Source of the DNA: Planctomycetota bacterium
GTDB lineage: Bacteria; Planctomycetota; UBA1135; GCA-002686595
Direction: 5' to 3'
Length of the DNA: 64,000 bases
Assembly (NCBI GenBank): GCA_012959525.1
Contig: DUDB01000017.1
Span: forward strand, 62,845 to 126,844
Under the pieces are notes generated by a model. The model saw only the letters and a program-made list of their open reading frames with translations, did not search any database and was not told the DNA's origin. Both the position numbers and the translations under genes were made by a program. Every line of letters begins with the position of its first letter. Positions within the stretch are counted from its first letter, which is position 1. This document shows positions 34,070-42,480 of the stretch, one piece after another.

Positions 34070-35758
34070 TCAGGAGATGAACTTGAAGTAGGCCTTGGTG
34101 AACGAGCTCCAGTCCTTCTCGGTCCAGTCCGCGAAGGTGCGTTCGAATACCTCGCGCACCATGTCCTGCTCCTTTTGGCGCCAACGCTCGGCGCGTTCCT
34201 TGCCGAGTGCGTCTTCTTCCTCTTCGGTCTTGGGGGCATTGCCGATACTCGCAACCCCTTTGTCCTTCTCGTTGATCTCGTCCACGACCTGGGTGAGTGT
34301 TGTCACGTAGGTCTCAAGCAGCGTCTTGGCCTGCTTGCAGCGGGCGCCCTCCTTGGATAGCAGGAAGCGCACGAGTTGAGCGGCCTCGGCGCTCTTGGAG
34401 AAAGTGCCCCCTCCACCCGCACCAGATGAGAACTCCTCGCGGGTCTGGCTCATGATCGTACGCGGGGCCGTGGCTCTGCCCTGGGAAGCGGCCAGGCGCG
34501 CCCCTTCCCGGGCGTACTCGTTCACCCGGAACTCCAGCTTGCGCCCATCGCGTCGTGCGCCGCGCACGTGGGTGACAATGCCGATTCTGAGCCACTCGGG
34601 CATGGCTCGGGCGGCGTCTTCGTTGCGGTCGAGCAACCACTGCTCCAGCAGCTTTCCATTGACCCAGTCGACCTCGCCGCCAATCCAGCCGGTGTCCGGT
34701 TTGTGGGTGACAATTTCGGAACCAGGAGCCACGTAGCTGTAGGAGCCCGTCGTGCCGGTGCGGGTCCCGCGGGTGAATGCCCCCTCCTCATCGGAGTCGT
34801 TGCAGACACGCAGGATGGGTGCTCGCATGTACTCGTTCTCGCCGAAGTAGGAGAACTCCTTGCTCAACCATTCGATCAGGAGATCGGCGTGATCGCCCAG
34901 CTTCTTGGCCCACTTGTCCTGGTCGTGGTCGAGCACGAGAACCTTGCCGCGGTACTGGTGATCCCAGTCCTTGGGCAGGGCGCGGATGGCCTTCTCGTGC
35001 TTGATTTTCTGGGATTCGACGCGCTTGGAGCGGCGCTCCTTGGGCGTGCCCTCGGTCAGCTCCCGTCGGGTGATGCGGATGCCGCCCGGAGTGCTCGCCC
35101 CCGTGGGCAGGAGCTCACCTGAGCGCTCGATGAATTTGAAGGACTTCAGGCTCTTCTCGATGGTGCTCCGTAGCTTCTTGTACTCAGCCTCAAGCACCTC
35201 GGTTTGCAGGACAAAGTCGATGTCGGGCGCGTGGTAGATCCAGGTGATGATGCGCTTGGGCCCCGAGCGGGCGAGCTTCTCTACCTTCACCGAGTAGCGC
35301 GTCACCTCGATCTTGCCGTGCTTGCCCTTGTCCTTGGAGTCCACGTACCAGCCGCCGCCCGCATAGGTCCGGTCGAGGAAGTCCTCGTAGTCCTTGTAGG
35401 GATTGGAGATCGTGGTTGTCTTGGTGGTCACCCCGTCTTCGGACTCTTCTTCCACCACCTTCTTGCGCTCTTGATTCGCGTGGATGAAGGCGATGCAGAG
35501 CATCTCGGGTACGTGGCTGTAGGTGTAGCCCGTGGTCTTGTCCGTGCCGAAGTACTCCTTGTTGGACAGGTGCTTGCTCGCCAGCCACCCCTCGTCGGTC
35601 TTGAGGGCCACGGAGGCCCAGCTCTTCGGCGCGCGGAAAGAGAATCCGAAACGCTCGTTCTTGACGAGGCTCGAATTCTGGGGGAGCGGGGTGAGGGCGA
35701 GAGTCGGCTGGAGCGCGGTTAGGGTCAATGCGCCTACAGACAGAAGGATGCGGAACAT
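34070..35758 (-). CDS. Secreted peptidase-like protein lacking the HExxH motif
   Basis: Exported protein of 562 residues; signal peptide ends near 'LTALQPTLALT'. The N-terminal domain (about 30-215) is alpha/beta ('FSFRAPKSWASVAL', 'SYSVKVEKLARSG'-like strands), the central part contains 'KVLVLDHDQDKWAKKL' and later 'AMPEWLRIGIVTHVRGA', which resembles 'KMPHWPGEGIAEYYGGA' of the downstream gene. The HExxH motif of that neighbour has no counterpart here, so I infer a non-catalytic relative. The C-terminus is highly charged and helical. Both genes form a likely two-gene operon. Family not firmly identified. Confidence 0.6.
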   Translation of the reverse strand: MFRILLSVGALTLTALQPTLALTPLPQNSSLVKNERFGFSFRAPKSWASVALKTDEGWLASKHLSNKEYFGTDKTTGYTYSHVPEMLCIAFIHANQERKKVVEEESEDGVTTKTTTISNPYKDYEDFLDRTYAGGGWYVDSKDKGKHGKIEVTRYSVKVEKLARSGPKRIITWIYHAPDIDFVLQTEVLEAEYKKLRSTIEKSLKSFKFIERSGELLPTGASTPGGIRITRRELTEGTPKERRSKRVESQKIKHEKAIRALPKDWDHQYRGKVLVLDHDQDKWAKKLGDHADLLIEWLSKEFSYFGENEYMRAPILRVCNDSDEEGAFTRGTRTGTTGSYSYVAPGSEIVTHKPDTGWIGGEVDWVNGKLLEQWLLDRNEDAARAMPEWLRIGIVTHVRGARRDGRKLEFRVNEYAREGARLAASQGRATAPRTIMSQTREEFSSGAGGGGTFSKSAEAAQLVRFLLSKEGARCKQAKTLLETYVTTLTQVVDEINEKDKGVASIGNAPKTEEEEDALGKERAERWRQKEQDMVREVFERTFADWTEKDWSSFTKAYFKFIS

Positions 35759-36020
35759 GGCTGTCTCCTTGAGCGAGCGTGGCTCTCGGGGGGCGGTATA
35801 GAAAGTTCCCTAAGAGGTCGCTGCGGCCTAGCCTAACGATGTGCGGCGTCCAGCGTTGGAAGGAAACTGGGCGGGAGGCACCAGCGCCTGTTCCAGGCCT
35901 TCCGGAGTGGGTTCTTCCCCTCCAAGGCATGCTCGGAATCTCGTTGAAAGCCCCGTTTCCCGGGCGTAGGCTTAAACCGCCGGGCCCGGGGGGGATCCCG
36001 ATGAGGCTCGACCATTCATC

Positions 36021-36833
36021 ATGGCCAAACGCAGAGACAACATGTTGGAGGCCTTCCAGGCCTCGTCCGCATCCGACTCCCTTGGCGACGGGGCCGCCGC
36101 TATGGAGGGGGGCACGCACACTTCACGACGGTCGCCTGGGGGCGGCTCGGGTGGCTTGAACCTGCCCATGGGGCCTGGGGTCTTCCTGCTGTTGCAGGTG
36201 GTCTTGCTGGTGCTGGCCTTCATGGCTGGCAAGGCCTCCGGCGGACTGGGGACGGTCCAGGCTCAGGGCCGCGATGACCAGCTCTCGACGCGGACTCTCG
36301 ACGGGGGAGCCCCGGGCGGGAATCCGTCCGAGGACGTCGCAACGGATCGCGGTTCGGATCCGGTCCGCGTACAGGCCCAGAACGAGTCCATTCCAGCCCC
36401 GGACGAGGTCCTCTCAACCCGACCGGGCCGTGGCGCGCGCCGGCCGGGAACCGTATCCCAGAGGACCTCAGGTCAACAGCCGGGGGAGACCTCGGCGGGC
36501 AGTGTGGGCAGTGTGGGCAGTGTGGGCAGTACGGGCAGTGCCGCGGACGCGGCCTTCGCCGACCCCGCCAACCGTTTTACTCTGCTGGTATTCACGGCCG
36601 ACGGCACCGATTTTGGTCACGAGATGACCACGGTCAACCAGGCTAACCTGGAAGCTCAGGGATTCGCCGCGATCACCCCGCGTGAACGGGGGGGGAAGTG
36701 GCTCCTGCACGTGGGAGCCTACGGCAGTTTCGCGGCGGCTGAGCAGGCCCGTATCAAGGTCGCCAGTGCGCCGGGCCCGGATGGCAGGCAGACCCCCTAT
36801 GCGGGGGCGTACGTGGTCAACATCACTCGCTGA
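36021..36833 (+). CDS. Single-pass membrane protein with SPOR-like C-terminal domain
   Basis: Protein of 270 residues. A cytoplasmic N-terminus of about 50 residues precedes one transmembrane helix ('VFLLLQVVLLVLAFMAG'), then a long disordered Pro/Gly/Arg-rich linker containing the repeat GSVGSVGSVGSTGS, and a folded end of about 90 residues. That end has an alternating strand-helix pattern ('RFTLLVFTADGT', 'KWLLHVGAYGSFAAAEQARIKV', 'YAGAYVVNI') like SPOR domains, which bind denuded septal glycan; the 'LHVGAYGSFAAAEQAR' portion fits best. A division or wall role is an inference. Confidence 0.6.
   Translation: MAKRRDNMLEAFQASSASDSLGDGAAAMEGGTHTSRRSPGGGSGGLNLPMGPGVFLLLQVVLLVLAFMAGKASGGLGTVQAQGRDDQLSTRTLDGGAPGGNPSEDVATDRGSDPVRVQAQNESIPAPDEVLSTRPGRGARRPGTVSQRTSGQQPGETSAGSVGSVGSVGSTGSAADAAFADPANRFTLLVFTADGTDFGHEMTTVNQANLEAQGFAAITPRERGGKWLLHVGAYGSFAAAEQARIKVASAPGPDGRQTPYAGAYVVNITR
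36497..36541 (+). repeat. Five in-frame 9-bp repeats
   Basis: Units GGGCAGTGT at 36497, 36506 and 36515 are followed by GGGCAGTAC (36524) and GGGCAGTGC (36533). They encode the Gly-Ser-Val repeats in the linker of the SPOR-like protein. Such repeats may vary in copy number by slippage without shifting the frame. Confidence 0.85.
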
Positions 36834-37019
36834 CGCGCGCCGCTTGCAGGTTTTCGGCCCACTGATGCCCCCGTCCGGCTTGTGATCCCCGTCCTTTTCG
36901 GCGTGGGGGCCTTTCCACGGGGCTGGGAGGGCTCTAGGATTCTTGGCCCTTGTTCCCCAGGAATGAGCATCAGTAACCCCATACTGTCCACTCTCCTCTG
37001 CCCTCTCCGGGCCATCCCC

Positions 37020-37259
37020 ATGTCTATCCATCCCAGTCTTCGCGGCGGCGACACCCTCGTGGGTCAGCGCAGCGTCTACACCCGTGTCGAACGCCTCGAG
37101 AAGTTGATGCGTGATGGGAAGGTCAGCGAAAAGGACTCCCCTTTTGGTCTCCCGAAGGTACGGACCTTCGTCAAGGTCAAGGCCAAGAAGAAGGATCCTG
37201 AAGAGGAAGCCGGGGAAGCCGCTGAGGCCGGGGCCGAGGAGTCCGAGGCCACGGAGTAG
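37020..37259 (+). CDS. Small basic protein of PVC-superphylum type (TIGR04137-like)
   Basis: A 79-residue protein. The core 'SIHPSLRGGDTLVGQRSVYTR', 'VERLEKLMRDGKVSEKDSPFG' and 'LPKVRTFVKVKAKKKDPEEE' follows the pattern of the small basic protein family known from Chlamydiae, Verrucomicrobia and Planctomycetes: SLR near the start, R-V-x-T-R-x-E-R-I/L-E-K-L, then FGLPKVR. Function is unknown; a ribosome or RNA link has been suggested by its basic character. ATG 37020 is chosen to match the family start; an upstream in-frame start would add 46 residues unlike the family. The acidic tail (EEEAGEAAEAGAEESEATE) is an extension. Confidence 0.8.
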   Translation: MSIHPSLRGGDTLVGQRSVYTRVERLEKLMRDGKVSEKDSPFGLPKVRTFVKVKAKKKDPEEEAGEAAEAGAEESEATE

Positions 37260-37354
37260 TAGTCTCCCCTCGGAGGCTGCGTTTCTTCGCGAACGGACTG
37301 TGCGCTGATCGGGGCCTGGAGCTCCGTCGAACCGTCCTGATCTGCATCGTCGCC

Positions 37355-38161
37355 ATGGCTTCTACGAGTACCTCCACCCGCGCGCCCATCATGGAGGTCT
37401 TTGCCTCCATCCAGGGCGAAGGGGCCTATGCCGGTCAGGCGCAGGTGTTCCTGCGGCTGGCGGGCTGTCCTTTGCGGTGCGAGTGGTGCGATACACCCAG
37501 CTCTTGGAGTGTCGACGAAGAGCGGTCGGCTCGGGTTGCCACGGCCGAGGGCACCAAGCGTTATTCGGCTTGGGCCAATCCGTTTCAGGCAGCGACCTGG
37601 GTGGCCGCCTGCGAGCCGCGGGATGCGCGCACCGTGAGCGTCACGGGCGGCGAGCCTCTCATGTGGCCCGAGTTCCTGCTGGGGTTGCCCGATATGCTCG
37701 CGGGCCGACGCCTGCATCTCGAGACGGCCGCGGCTCATCCCGAGGCCTTGAAGCGCGTCGCCCCGGTATTCGATCACCTGAGCCTGGACCTGAAGCTGCC
37801 CGAGGACATGGGGGAGGTTGTGCCCATTGGCGTCGATGGCGTCCACGATGAGCCCAGCCCGCGCACCCCTGAGGACTGGACCCGCGTGCGCCGTGAAGTT
37901 CTGGCGATTGCCGCCGACCGCGATGCCTGCGCTAAGATCGTCATCCGTTCCGATCGTCCCCTGTCCGCCTACCTGCCCCTGCTCGAGGACCTCGAGCGGT
38001 TGGCACCCAACGTTCCCCTCTATCTAACCCCGGTCAGCCCCATCGGAGGGGTCGGGGCCCCCGATCCCGGTTTCCTTGAGGACCTGGTGGAAGAGGCCCG
38101 CGACCTGCACTTAGACGTGCGCGTTATTCCCCAATTGCACCGGGTGCTTTCGATTCCCTGA
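37355..38161 (+). CDS. queE: 7-carboxy-7-deazaguanine synthase (QueE)
   Basis: Radical SAM enzyme that converts 6-carboxy-5,6,7,8-tetrahydropterin to 7-carboxy-7-deazaguanine in queuosine precursor synthesis; 268 residues. 'IMEVFASIQGEGAYAGQAQVF' is the QueE opening, and Cys residues in 'AGCPLRCEWCDT' supply the CxxxCxxC cluster motif. 'SVTGGEPLMW' is the SAM-contacting GGE motif. Other queuosine genes are not in the window. The start at ATG 37355 precedes the conserved core by a short Ser/Thr-rich extension. The downstream der gene begins 46 bases later. Confidence 0.93.
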   Translation: MASTSTSTRAPIMEVFASIQGEGAYAGQAQVFLRLAGCPLRCEWCDTPSSWSVDEERSARVATAEGTKRYSAWANPFQAATWVAACEPRDARTVSVTGGEPLMWPEFLLGLPDMLAGRRLHLETAAAHPEALKRVAPVFDHLSLDLKLPEDMGEVVPIGVDGVHDEPSPRTPEDWTRVRREVLAIAADRDACAKIVIRSDRPLSAYLPLLEDLERLAPNVPLYLTPVSPIGGVGAPDPGFLEDLVEEARDLHLDVRVIPQLHRVLSIP

Positions 38162-38207
38162 GTGCCCTGCCCCTGCGATCCCGTTGAATTCCCCGGCCCA
38201 CTCCTCC

Positions 38208-39590
38208 ATGGATGCCTCTGAGACCCAAGCTGATTCCGCCGCGGCTCTGCCGCGCGTTGTGATCGTTGGGCGACCCAACGTGGGCAAGTCCACCCTGCTC
38301 AACCGCATGTGCGGTAGCCGAATCGCCATTGTTGAACCTACAGCCGGGGTGACGCGCGATCGTATCGCGGTGCCGGCGCGTTTGAGTACTCCCGATGGGG
38401 ATCGTTGGTTCGAGGTGGTGGACACCGGTGGTATTGGAATCGTGGACCGCGACGATCTGGGGCCGCACGTCGAGGGCCAGGTCCAGTTGGCCTTGGAGAA
38501 GGCCCACTTGGTGCTGTTCATGGTGGACGTGCGTAGTGGAATCATGCACCTGGACAAGACCGTGGCGAAGACCATGCGCGCCTTGGACGTTCCCACTCTG
38601 CTCGTGGTGAACAAGACCGAGGGCGAGAAGCTGCACTGGGATGTCGACGTGTTCCGCCGTCTGGGAATCCACGGGGAGCCGATCCCCATCAGCGCCCAGA
38701 ACGGCGAGGGTCTGACCGACCTCTATGCACAGATTTACGCCGCGTGCCCCGAGGCTCCCAGCTCGCGCCCGCCCGGGGCCGATGCCATGAAGATCGCGAT
38801 CATCGGCCGCCGGAACGCGGGCAAGTCCACGCTGGTCAACCATCTGGCCCAAGAGGAGCGCGTCATTGTCTCGGAGGTTCCCGGAACCACGCGCGACGCC
38901 GTAGACGTCCTCTTTGAGCGGGACGGTGAGATCTTCGTCGCCATCGACACCGCGGGTCTGCGCAAGCGCGGCAAACAGGACGACGCTATCGAGTTCTTCT
39001 CCGAGGCGCGCAGCAAGAGGACCATTCGCCGCGCCGACGTGGTGGTTCTTATGTTCGACGTATCGCGCACCATCTCCGCCATCGAGAAAGCCCTGGCCAC
39101 CTACGCCTACGACCACCACAAGCCCGTGGTCCTGGCCGCCAACAAGTGGGATCTCGTGCAGGACAAGGACCCCGAGGATTTTCGCAGGTACCTGGACTCC
39201 CAGCTGCCTGGCCTGTCCTTCGCGCCCATCGTCTTCCTGACGGCCAACCGGGGATGGAACGTAGAGGAGACCCTGGGCCTCTGCCGGGATCTGTACGCCC
39301 AGGCTCGGCAGAGAGTCACTACCGGGGAGCTGAACCGGGTTCTGAAACGGGCTCTTGAGAGCCGTGGGCCAAGTAAAGCCGGTCATAGCGTCCGCATCCG
39401 TTACGCTACCCAGACCGATGTGGCGCCGCCCACTTTTATGATCTTCGTGAACGACAAGAAACGCATCAGCAAGGACTATCTGCGCTACCTGCAGAATCAG
39501 ATCCGCAAGGACCTGCCTTACGATGAGGTGCCCATGCGCATCGTCCTGCGCGATGGCCGCTCTGACCCCGATGGAGACTCCGCCCGATGA
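38208..39590 (+). CDS. der: Ribosome biogenesis GTPase Der (EngA)
   Basis: Essential GTPase with two tandem G domains needed for maturation of the 50S subunit; 460 residues. Domain 1 has GRPNVGKST (21-29), 'EPTAGVTRDR' as switch I and DTGG. Domain 2 has GRRNAGKST near 200, 'VPGTTRDA', 'DTAGLRKRGK' and NKWD. The C-terminal KH-like domain ('YATQTDVAPPTFMIFVND') matches the family. In domain 1 the NKxD element reads NKTE, a common variant in first domains. ATG 38208 is chosen over TTG 38184, which would add eight residues. The stop overlaps the next start (ATGA). Confidence 0.96.
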   Translation: MDASETQADSAAALPRVVIVGRPNVGKSTLLNRMCGSRIAIVEPTAGVTRDRIAVPARLSTPDGDRWFEVVDTGGIGIVDRDDLGPHVEGQVQLALEKAHLVLFMVDVRSGIMHLDKTVAKTMRALDVPTLLVVNKTEGEKLHWDVDVFRRLGIHGEPIPISAQNGEGLTDLYAQIYAACPEAPSSRPPGADAMKIAIIGRRNAGKSTLVNHLAQEERVIVSEVPGTTRDAVDVLFERDGEIFVAIDTAGLRKRGKQDDAIEFFSEARSKRTIRRADVVVLMFDVSRTISAIEKALATYAYDHHKPVVLAANKWDLVQDKDPEDFRRYLDSQLPGLSFAPIVFLTANRGWNVEETLGLCRDLYAQARQRVTTGELNRVLKRALESRGPSKAGHSVRIRYATQTDVAPPTFMIFVNDKKRISKDYLRYLQNQIRKDLPYDEVPMRIVLRDGRSDPDGDSAR

Positions 39591-40102
39591 ATCGACGCAC
39601 CTGGCTGTTCGTGGCCCCGCTCCTGCTGCTGGGCCTCTCCTCTTGTGCTCTGTTTCAGCGCCAGATCCACCCGCGTTGGACCGAGGGCACGGTGAAGTGC
39701 AACTCCGAGTCCGTCTTGTACGACGTCATCCACCTCTCCTTGGAGAATGCCAGCTATCCCGTGGGCATTGGGGCGGATAGCGGCGCACGCGAGATCGTCT
39801 CCGGTTGGTTCCGTTCGGGTGCGCCCTTCAAGGGCAAGGGCTACCGCCAACGGGCAACGGTCGAGTACACCCCGGTGTCGAACTCCCTGCCCCGGGGCGA
39901 GTTCTTGATTCGCGTGCGGGTCCAGCGTGAGATCAACGAGAGCTTCCGGCCGCTTGATCCGCGCTACGCTGACTGGAAGGAGTCTCAGGACAACCCCGAG
40001 GAGGGCGAGCGCGTGCTGCAGTACATCCGCTCCTTCCTCGCCCAGGGCAACTTTGAAGTGGGCCCCAAGAAGGCCAAGCGCTTCCAGTCGCCCGGCCAAT
40101 AG
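39587..40102 (+). CDS. Lipoprotein of unknown function
   Basis: A 171-residue protein with a lipoprotein signal: hydrophobic core 'LFVAPLLLLGLSSCALF', Cys20 as the acylated residue. The mature part is beta-rich ('RQRATVEYTPVSN', 'RGEFLIRVRVQREIN') and ends in a basic tail. I do not recognise a family; the layout resembles planctomycete lipoproteins that adopt a single small domain. Its ATG overlaps the der stop, so it is co-translated with der, which need not mean shared function. Confidence 0.7.
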   Translation: MNRRTWLFVAPLLLLGLSSCALFQRQIHPRWTEGTVKCNSESVLYDVIHLSLENASYPVGIGADSGAREIVSGWFRSGAPFKGKGYRQRATVEYTPVSNSLPRGEFLIRVRVQREINESFRPLDPRYADWKESQDNPEEGERVLQYIRSFLAQGNFEVGPKKAKRFQSPGQ

Positions 40103-40275
40103 GAGCTCGCGGCCCCAAGAGGCGGGTTTGCGGCACCATTCTACCTAGGCGACCCAATTCGAGACGGAGGGGCTCGGCGGCTTCGTCTCACATCGGGAAG
40201 ACGATGCTCAAAACAGCGTGCGCGCCTCCATCCCTGGCGTAGCCCGGGTCGATGGGAGGGGAGAGTCCCCCTTCC

Positions 40276-41229
40276 ATGGCTGTCCCCACGCACAATCCCG
40301 CCTCCCTGCCGGGTCACGTTTCTTCCGTTGACGTTGCCCCCGGCCCATGGACCGAGCCCACCCGTGGGTCTCTGGCGCGTGTCCTTGGGGAAGTGCTGCG
40401 CACGCCCGGCGCGCTCTGGCGCAGTCGGGACCTGGTCGGCACCTGCCTGGGCCGGGACCTCTCGGGGCGCTTTCGTGGCACGCTGCTCGGTTGGCTCTGG
40501 CCCCTGGTCCAACCCGCCATGCTCCTGGTCGTCTACGGCTTCGTCTTCGCCGAGCTTCTCGGTGTGCGTATGCCCGGGGTCGCGGCGCAGCTGCAGGCGA
40601 GCTACGGCCTCTACCTGTTCACCGGCGCGCTCGTCTGGAGCGCGTTCGCCGAGTCGCTGACGCGCGCCACCACCTCCCTTGTGGATGGGCGGCACCTGAT
40701 CGGCAAGCTCACCTTTCCTGCCGAGGTCCTGCCCCTGACCCCCGTCCTGGGGGGCATGGTCACCCTAGCCTTCGGGGCTTGTGTGACCCTGGCGGTGACC
40801 GGCGCCACCGGCTTGCACCCGCTGCCCGGGGCCGAGCTGGCCTGGGCTCCCGTGCTCTTCGCCCTAGGAGGACTCTTCACCTACGGCTTGGCCCTGTTGT
40901 GTGCCGCGGCCCACATCCATCTGCGCGACACGCGCGAGGTCATGACCTGCCTTCTGACCGTTCTGATGTTCGCCACACCCATCTTCTGGGTGCCTTCGGC
41001 GGAGGTCATGCCTTCCATCGGGCCCTGGCTGGATTGGATCCAGGCCTCCCCTCTGTACCTGTGGATCACGGGCTGGCGTGGCGTGCTCATGGGCGGGCAG
41101 CCGGCGGAAGCTCTTGGAATGGGCGTCGCTGAGTGCTGTGCGAGGCTTGCTCCCTGGTCCGTGGCCAGTGCCCTCATCGGCCGTGCCGTCTTCGCCGCCC
41201 TGCAACGGGGCTTTACGGATGAGGTCTGA
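40276..41229 (+). CDS. ABC-2 type polysaccharide export permease (Wzm/TagG family)
   Basis: Inner-membrane permease of 317 residues from ATG 40276 (ATG 40252 would add eight residues). The conserved entry 'LVGTCLGRDLSGRFRGTLLGWLWPLVQPAMLL' region matches the amphipathic helix and first membrane span of Wzm/TagG proteins ('LIWRELKVRYKQTVLGVLWAVLQP'). Six hydrophobic spans follow, with 'LFATPIFWVPS'-type motif in 'LMFATPIFWVPSAEV' and the closing 'SPLYLWITGWRGVL'. It would move a lipid-linked glycan across the inner membrane with the ATPase encoded three bases downstream. Starts the polysaccharide cluster. Confidence 0.9.
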   Translation: MAVPTHNPASLPGHVSSVDVAPGPWTEPTRGSLARVLGEVLRTPGALWRSRDLVGTCLGRDLSGRFRGTLLGWLWPLVQPAMLLVVYGFVFAELLGVRMPGVAAQLQASYGLYLFTGALVWSAFAESLTRATTSLVDGRHLIGKLTFPAEVLPLTPVLGGMVTLAFGACVTLAVTGATGLHPLPGAELAWAPVLFALGGLFTYGLALLCAAAHIHLRDTREVMTCLLTVLMFATPIFWVPSAEVMPSIGPWLDWIQASPLYLWITGWRGVLMGGQPAEALGMGVAECCARLAPWSVASALIGRAVFAALQRGFTDEV

Positions 41230-41232
41230 ACG

Positions 41233-42480
41233 ATGAAATCCCCCCTCGCCCTACAAGCCGAAGGCCTCGGCAAGTGCTACTCGGTGTGGCCGAATGACCG
41301 TTCACGGTGGCAAGCCGCTCTGACCCTTGGCTACCTCAACCGGGCCCGGAAGGTACGGGCTCTCGAGGGCGTCTCCTTTGAGCTGAAGCGGGGCGCCTGT
41401 CTCGCTCTGGTGGGCGACAACGGCGCGGGCAAGTCCACCCTGCTCAAGCTGCTCAGCGGCAACACGCCGCCGACCTCGGGCCGCTTCCGAACCGGTGGAC
41501 GCGTGGCCGCCTTGCTCGAGCTGGGATCCGGATTCCATCCCGACTACACGGGCCGCGAGAACGTTCTTATGAACGGTGTGCTGCTGGGGGCCAGCCGGCG
41601 CGAGGTGAAGGCCCGCATGGGTGAGATCTTCGAGTTCGCCGAGCTGCAGGACGTGGCCGACGCTCCTGTCCGCACCTACTCCAGCGGCATGGCCATGCGC
41701 CTGGCCTTTGCCAGCGCCATGGGCATGCAGCCCGAGATTCTGCTCCTGGACGAGGTCCTCGCTGTGGGGGACATGGCCTTTCAGAAACGCTGCGTGGACC
41801 GCCTCTTCGATTACCGGGCCGCCGGTGGGACCCTGATTGTCTCCAGCCACAGTCTCTACGACCTCCGCCAACTCTGCGACGAGGCCCTGTGGCTCGACCA
41901 CGGCCAGATGCGCGGCTTCGGACCAGTCACGGACCTGACCCACGACTACGCCGCCCACTGTGTGGGGGCCCCCTCTTCCAACGGCTCGTCTGCCTCATCG
42001 GAGCCCGCTCCTGAGGCTCCGTACCTCAGCAGCTTCGAGTGTGTGGACGGGGTCGCCGAGGGTGCCTCGCAGCGAGTGGCCAGTGGTCAGTCCCTGCGCC
42101 TGCGTATCGGCTGGGAGGATCCACGGGCCGACCGCCGACCCTTGAGCCTGGGCGTGACCTTCACCCGCCAAGGGGCCACCTTGCAGGCGGGAGTCGCCAC
42201 CCACCACGACGGTTTGAGCCTTCTGGGCCCGGGCGGGCAGCTGGAACTGGAGCTGCCAGACCTATCTCTGCTCGCCGGTCGCTTCAGCGTGGTGGCGCAC
42301 CTCCTCGACGAGCACGGCGTGCACCGCTACCACGAGCGCGCTCTGCGTGTACCCCTCACCGTGACCCACTCGGGCCACGACCTCGGTCTGGTGCGACTCG
42401 CTCATCGTTGGCACGGGATCACTGTGCCGCCCTCCCTCGTCCCTGACAGTTCCCCAGTCGTCCAAGAGGAGTCTGCCTGA
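41233..42480 (+). CDS. ABC polysaccharide export ATPase (Wzt/TagH family) with C-terminal carbohydrate-binding-type domain
   Basis: ATPase of the glycan exporter, 415 residues. Walker A is GDNGAGKST (61-69), the family-typical 'LLELGSGFHPDYTGRENV' follows, the signature reads 'YSSGMAMRLAFA' and Walker B 'EILLLDEVLAVGD', all characteristic of Wzt/TagH. Residues from about 245 form a beta-sandwich that in Wzt recognises the terminal residue of the O-antigen and couples synthesis to export. Presence of this domain suggests a chain with a capped or modified end. It overlaps the next gene by one base (TGATG). Confidence 0.93.
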   Translation: MKSPLALQAEGLGKCYSVWPNDRSRWQAALTLGYLNRARKVRALEGVSFELKRGACLALVGDNGAGKSTLLKLLSGNTPPTSGRFRTGGRVAALLELGSGFHPDYTGRENVLMNGVLLGASRREVKARMGEIFEFAELQDVADAPVRTYSSGMAMRLAFASAMGMQPEILLLDEVLAVGDMAFQKRCVDRLFDYRAAGGTLIVSSHSLYDLRQLCDEALWLDHGQMRGFGPVTDLTHDYAAHCVGAPSSNGSSASSEPAPEAPYLSSFECVDGVAEGASQRVASGQSLRLRIGWEDPRADRRPLSLGVTFTRQGATLQAGVATHHDGLSLLGPGGQLELELPDLSLLAGRFSVVAHLLDEHGVHRYHERALRVPLTVTHSGHDLGLVRLAHRWHGITVPPSLVPDSSPVVQEESA

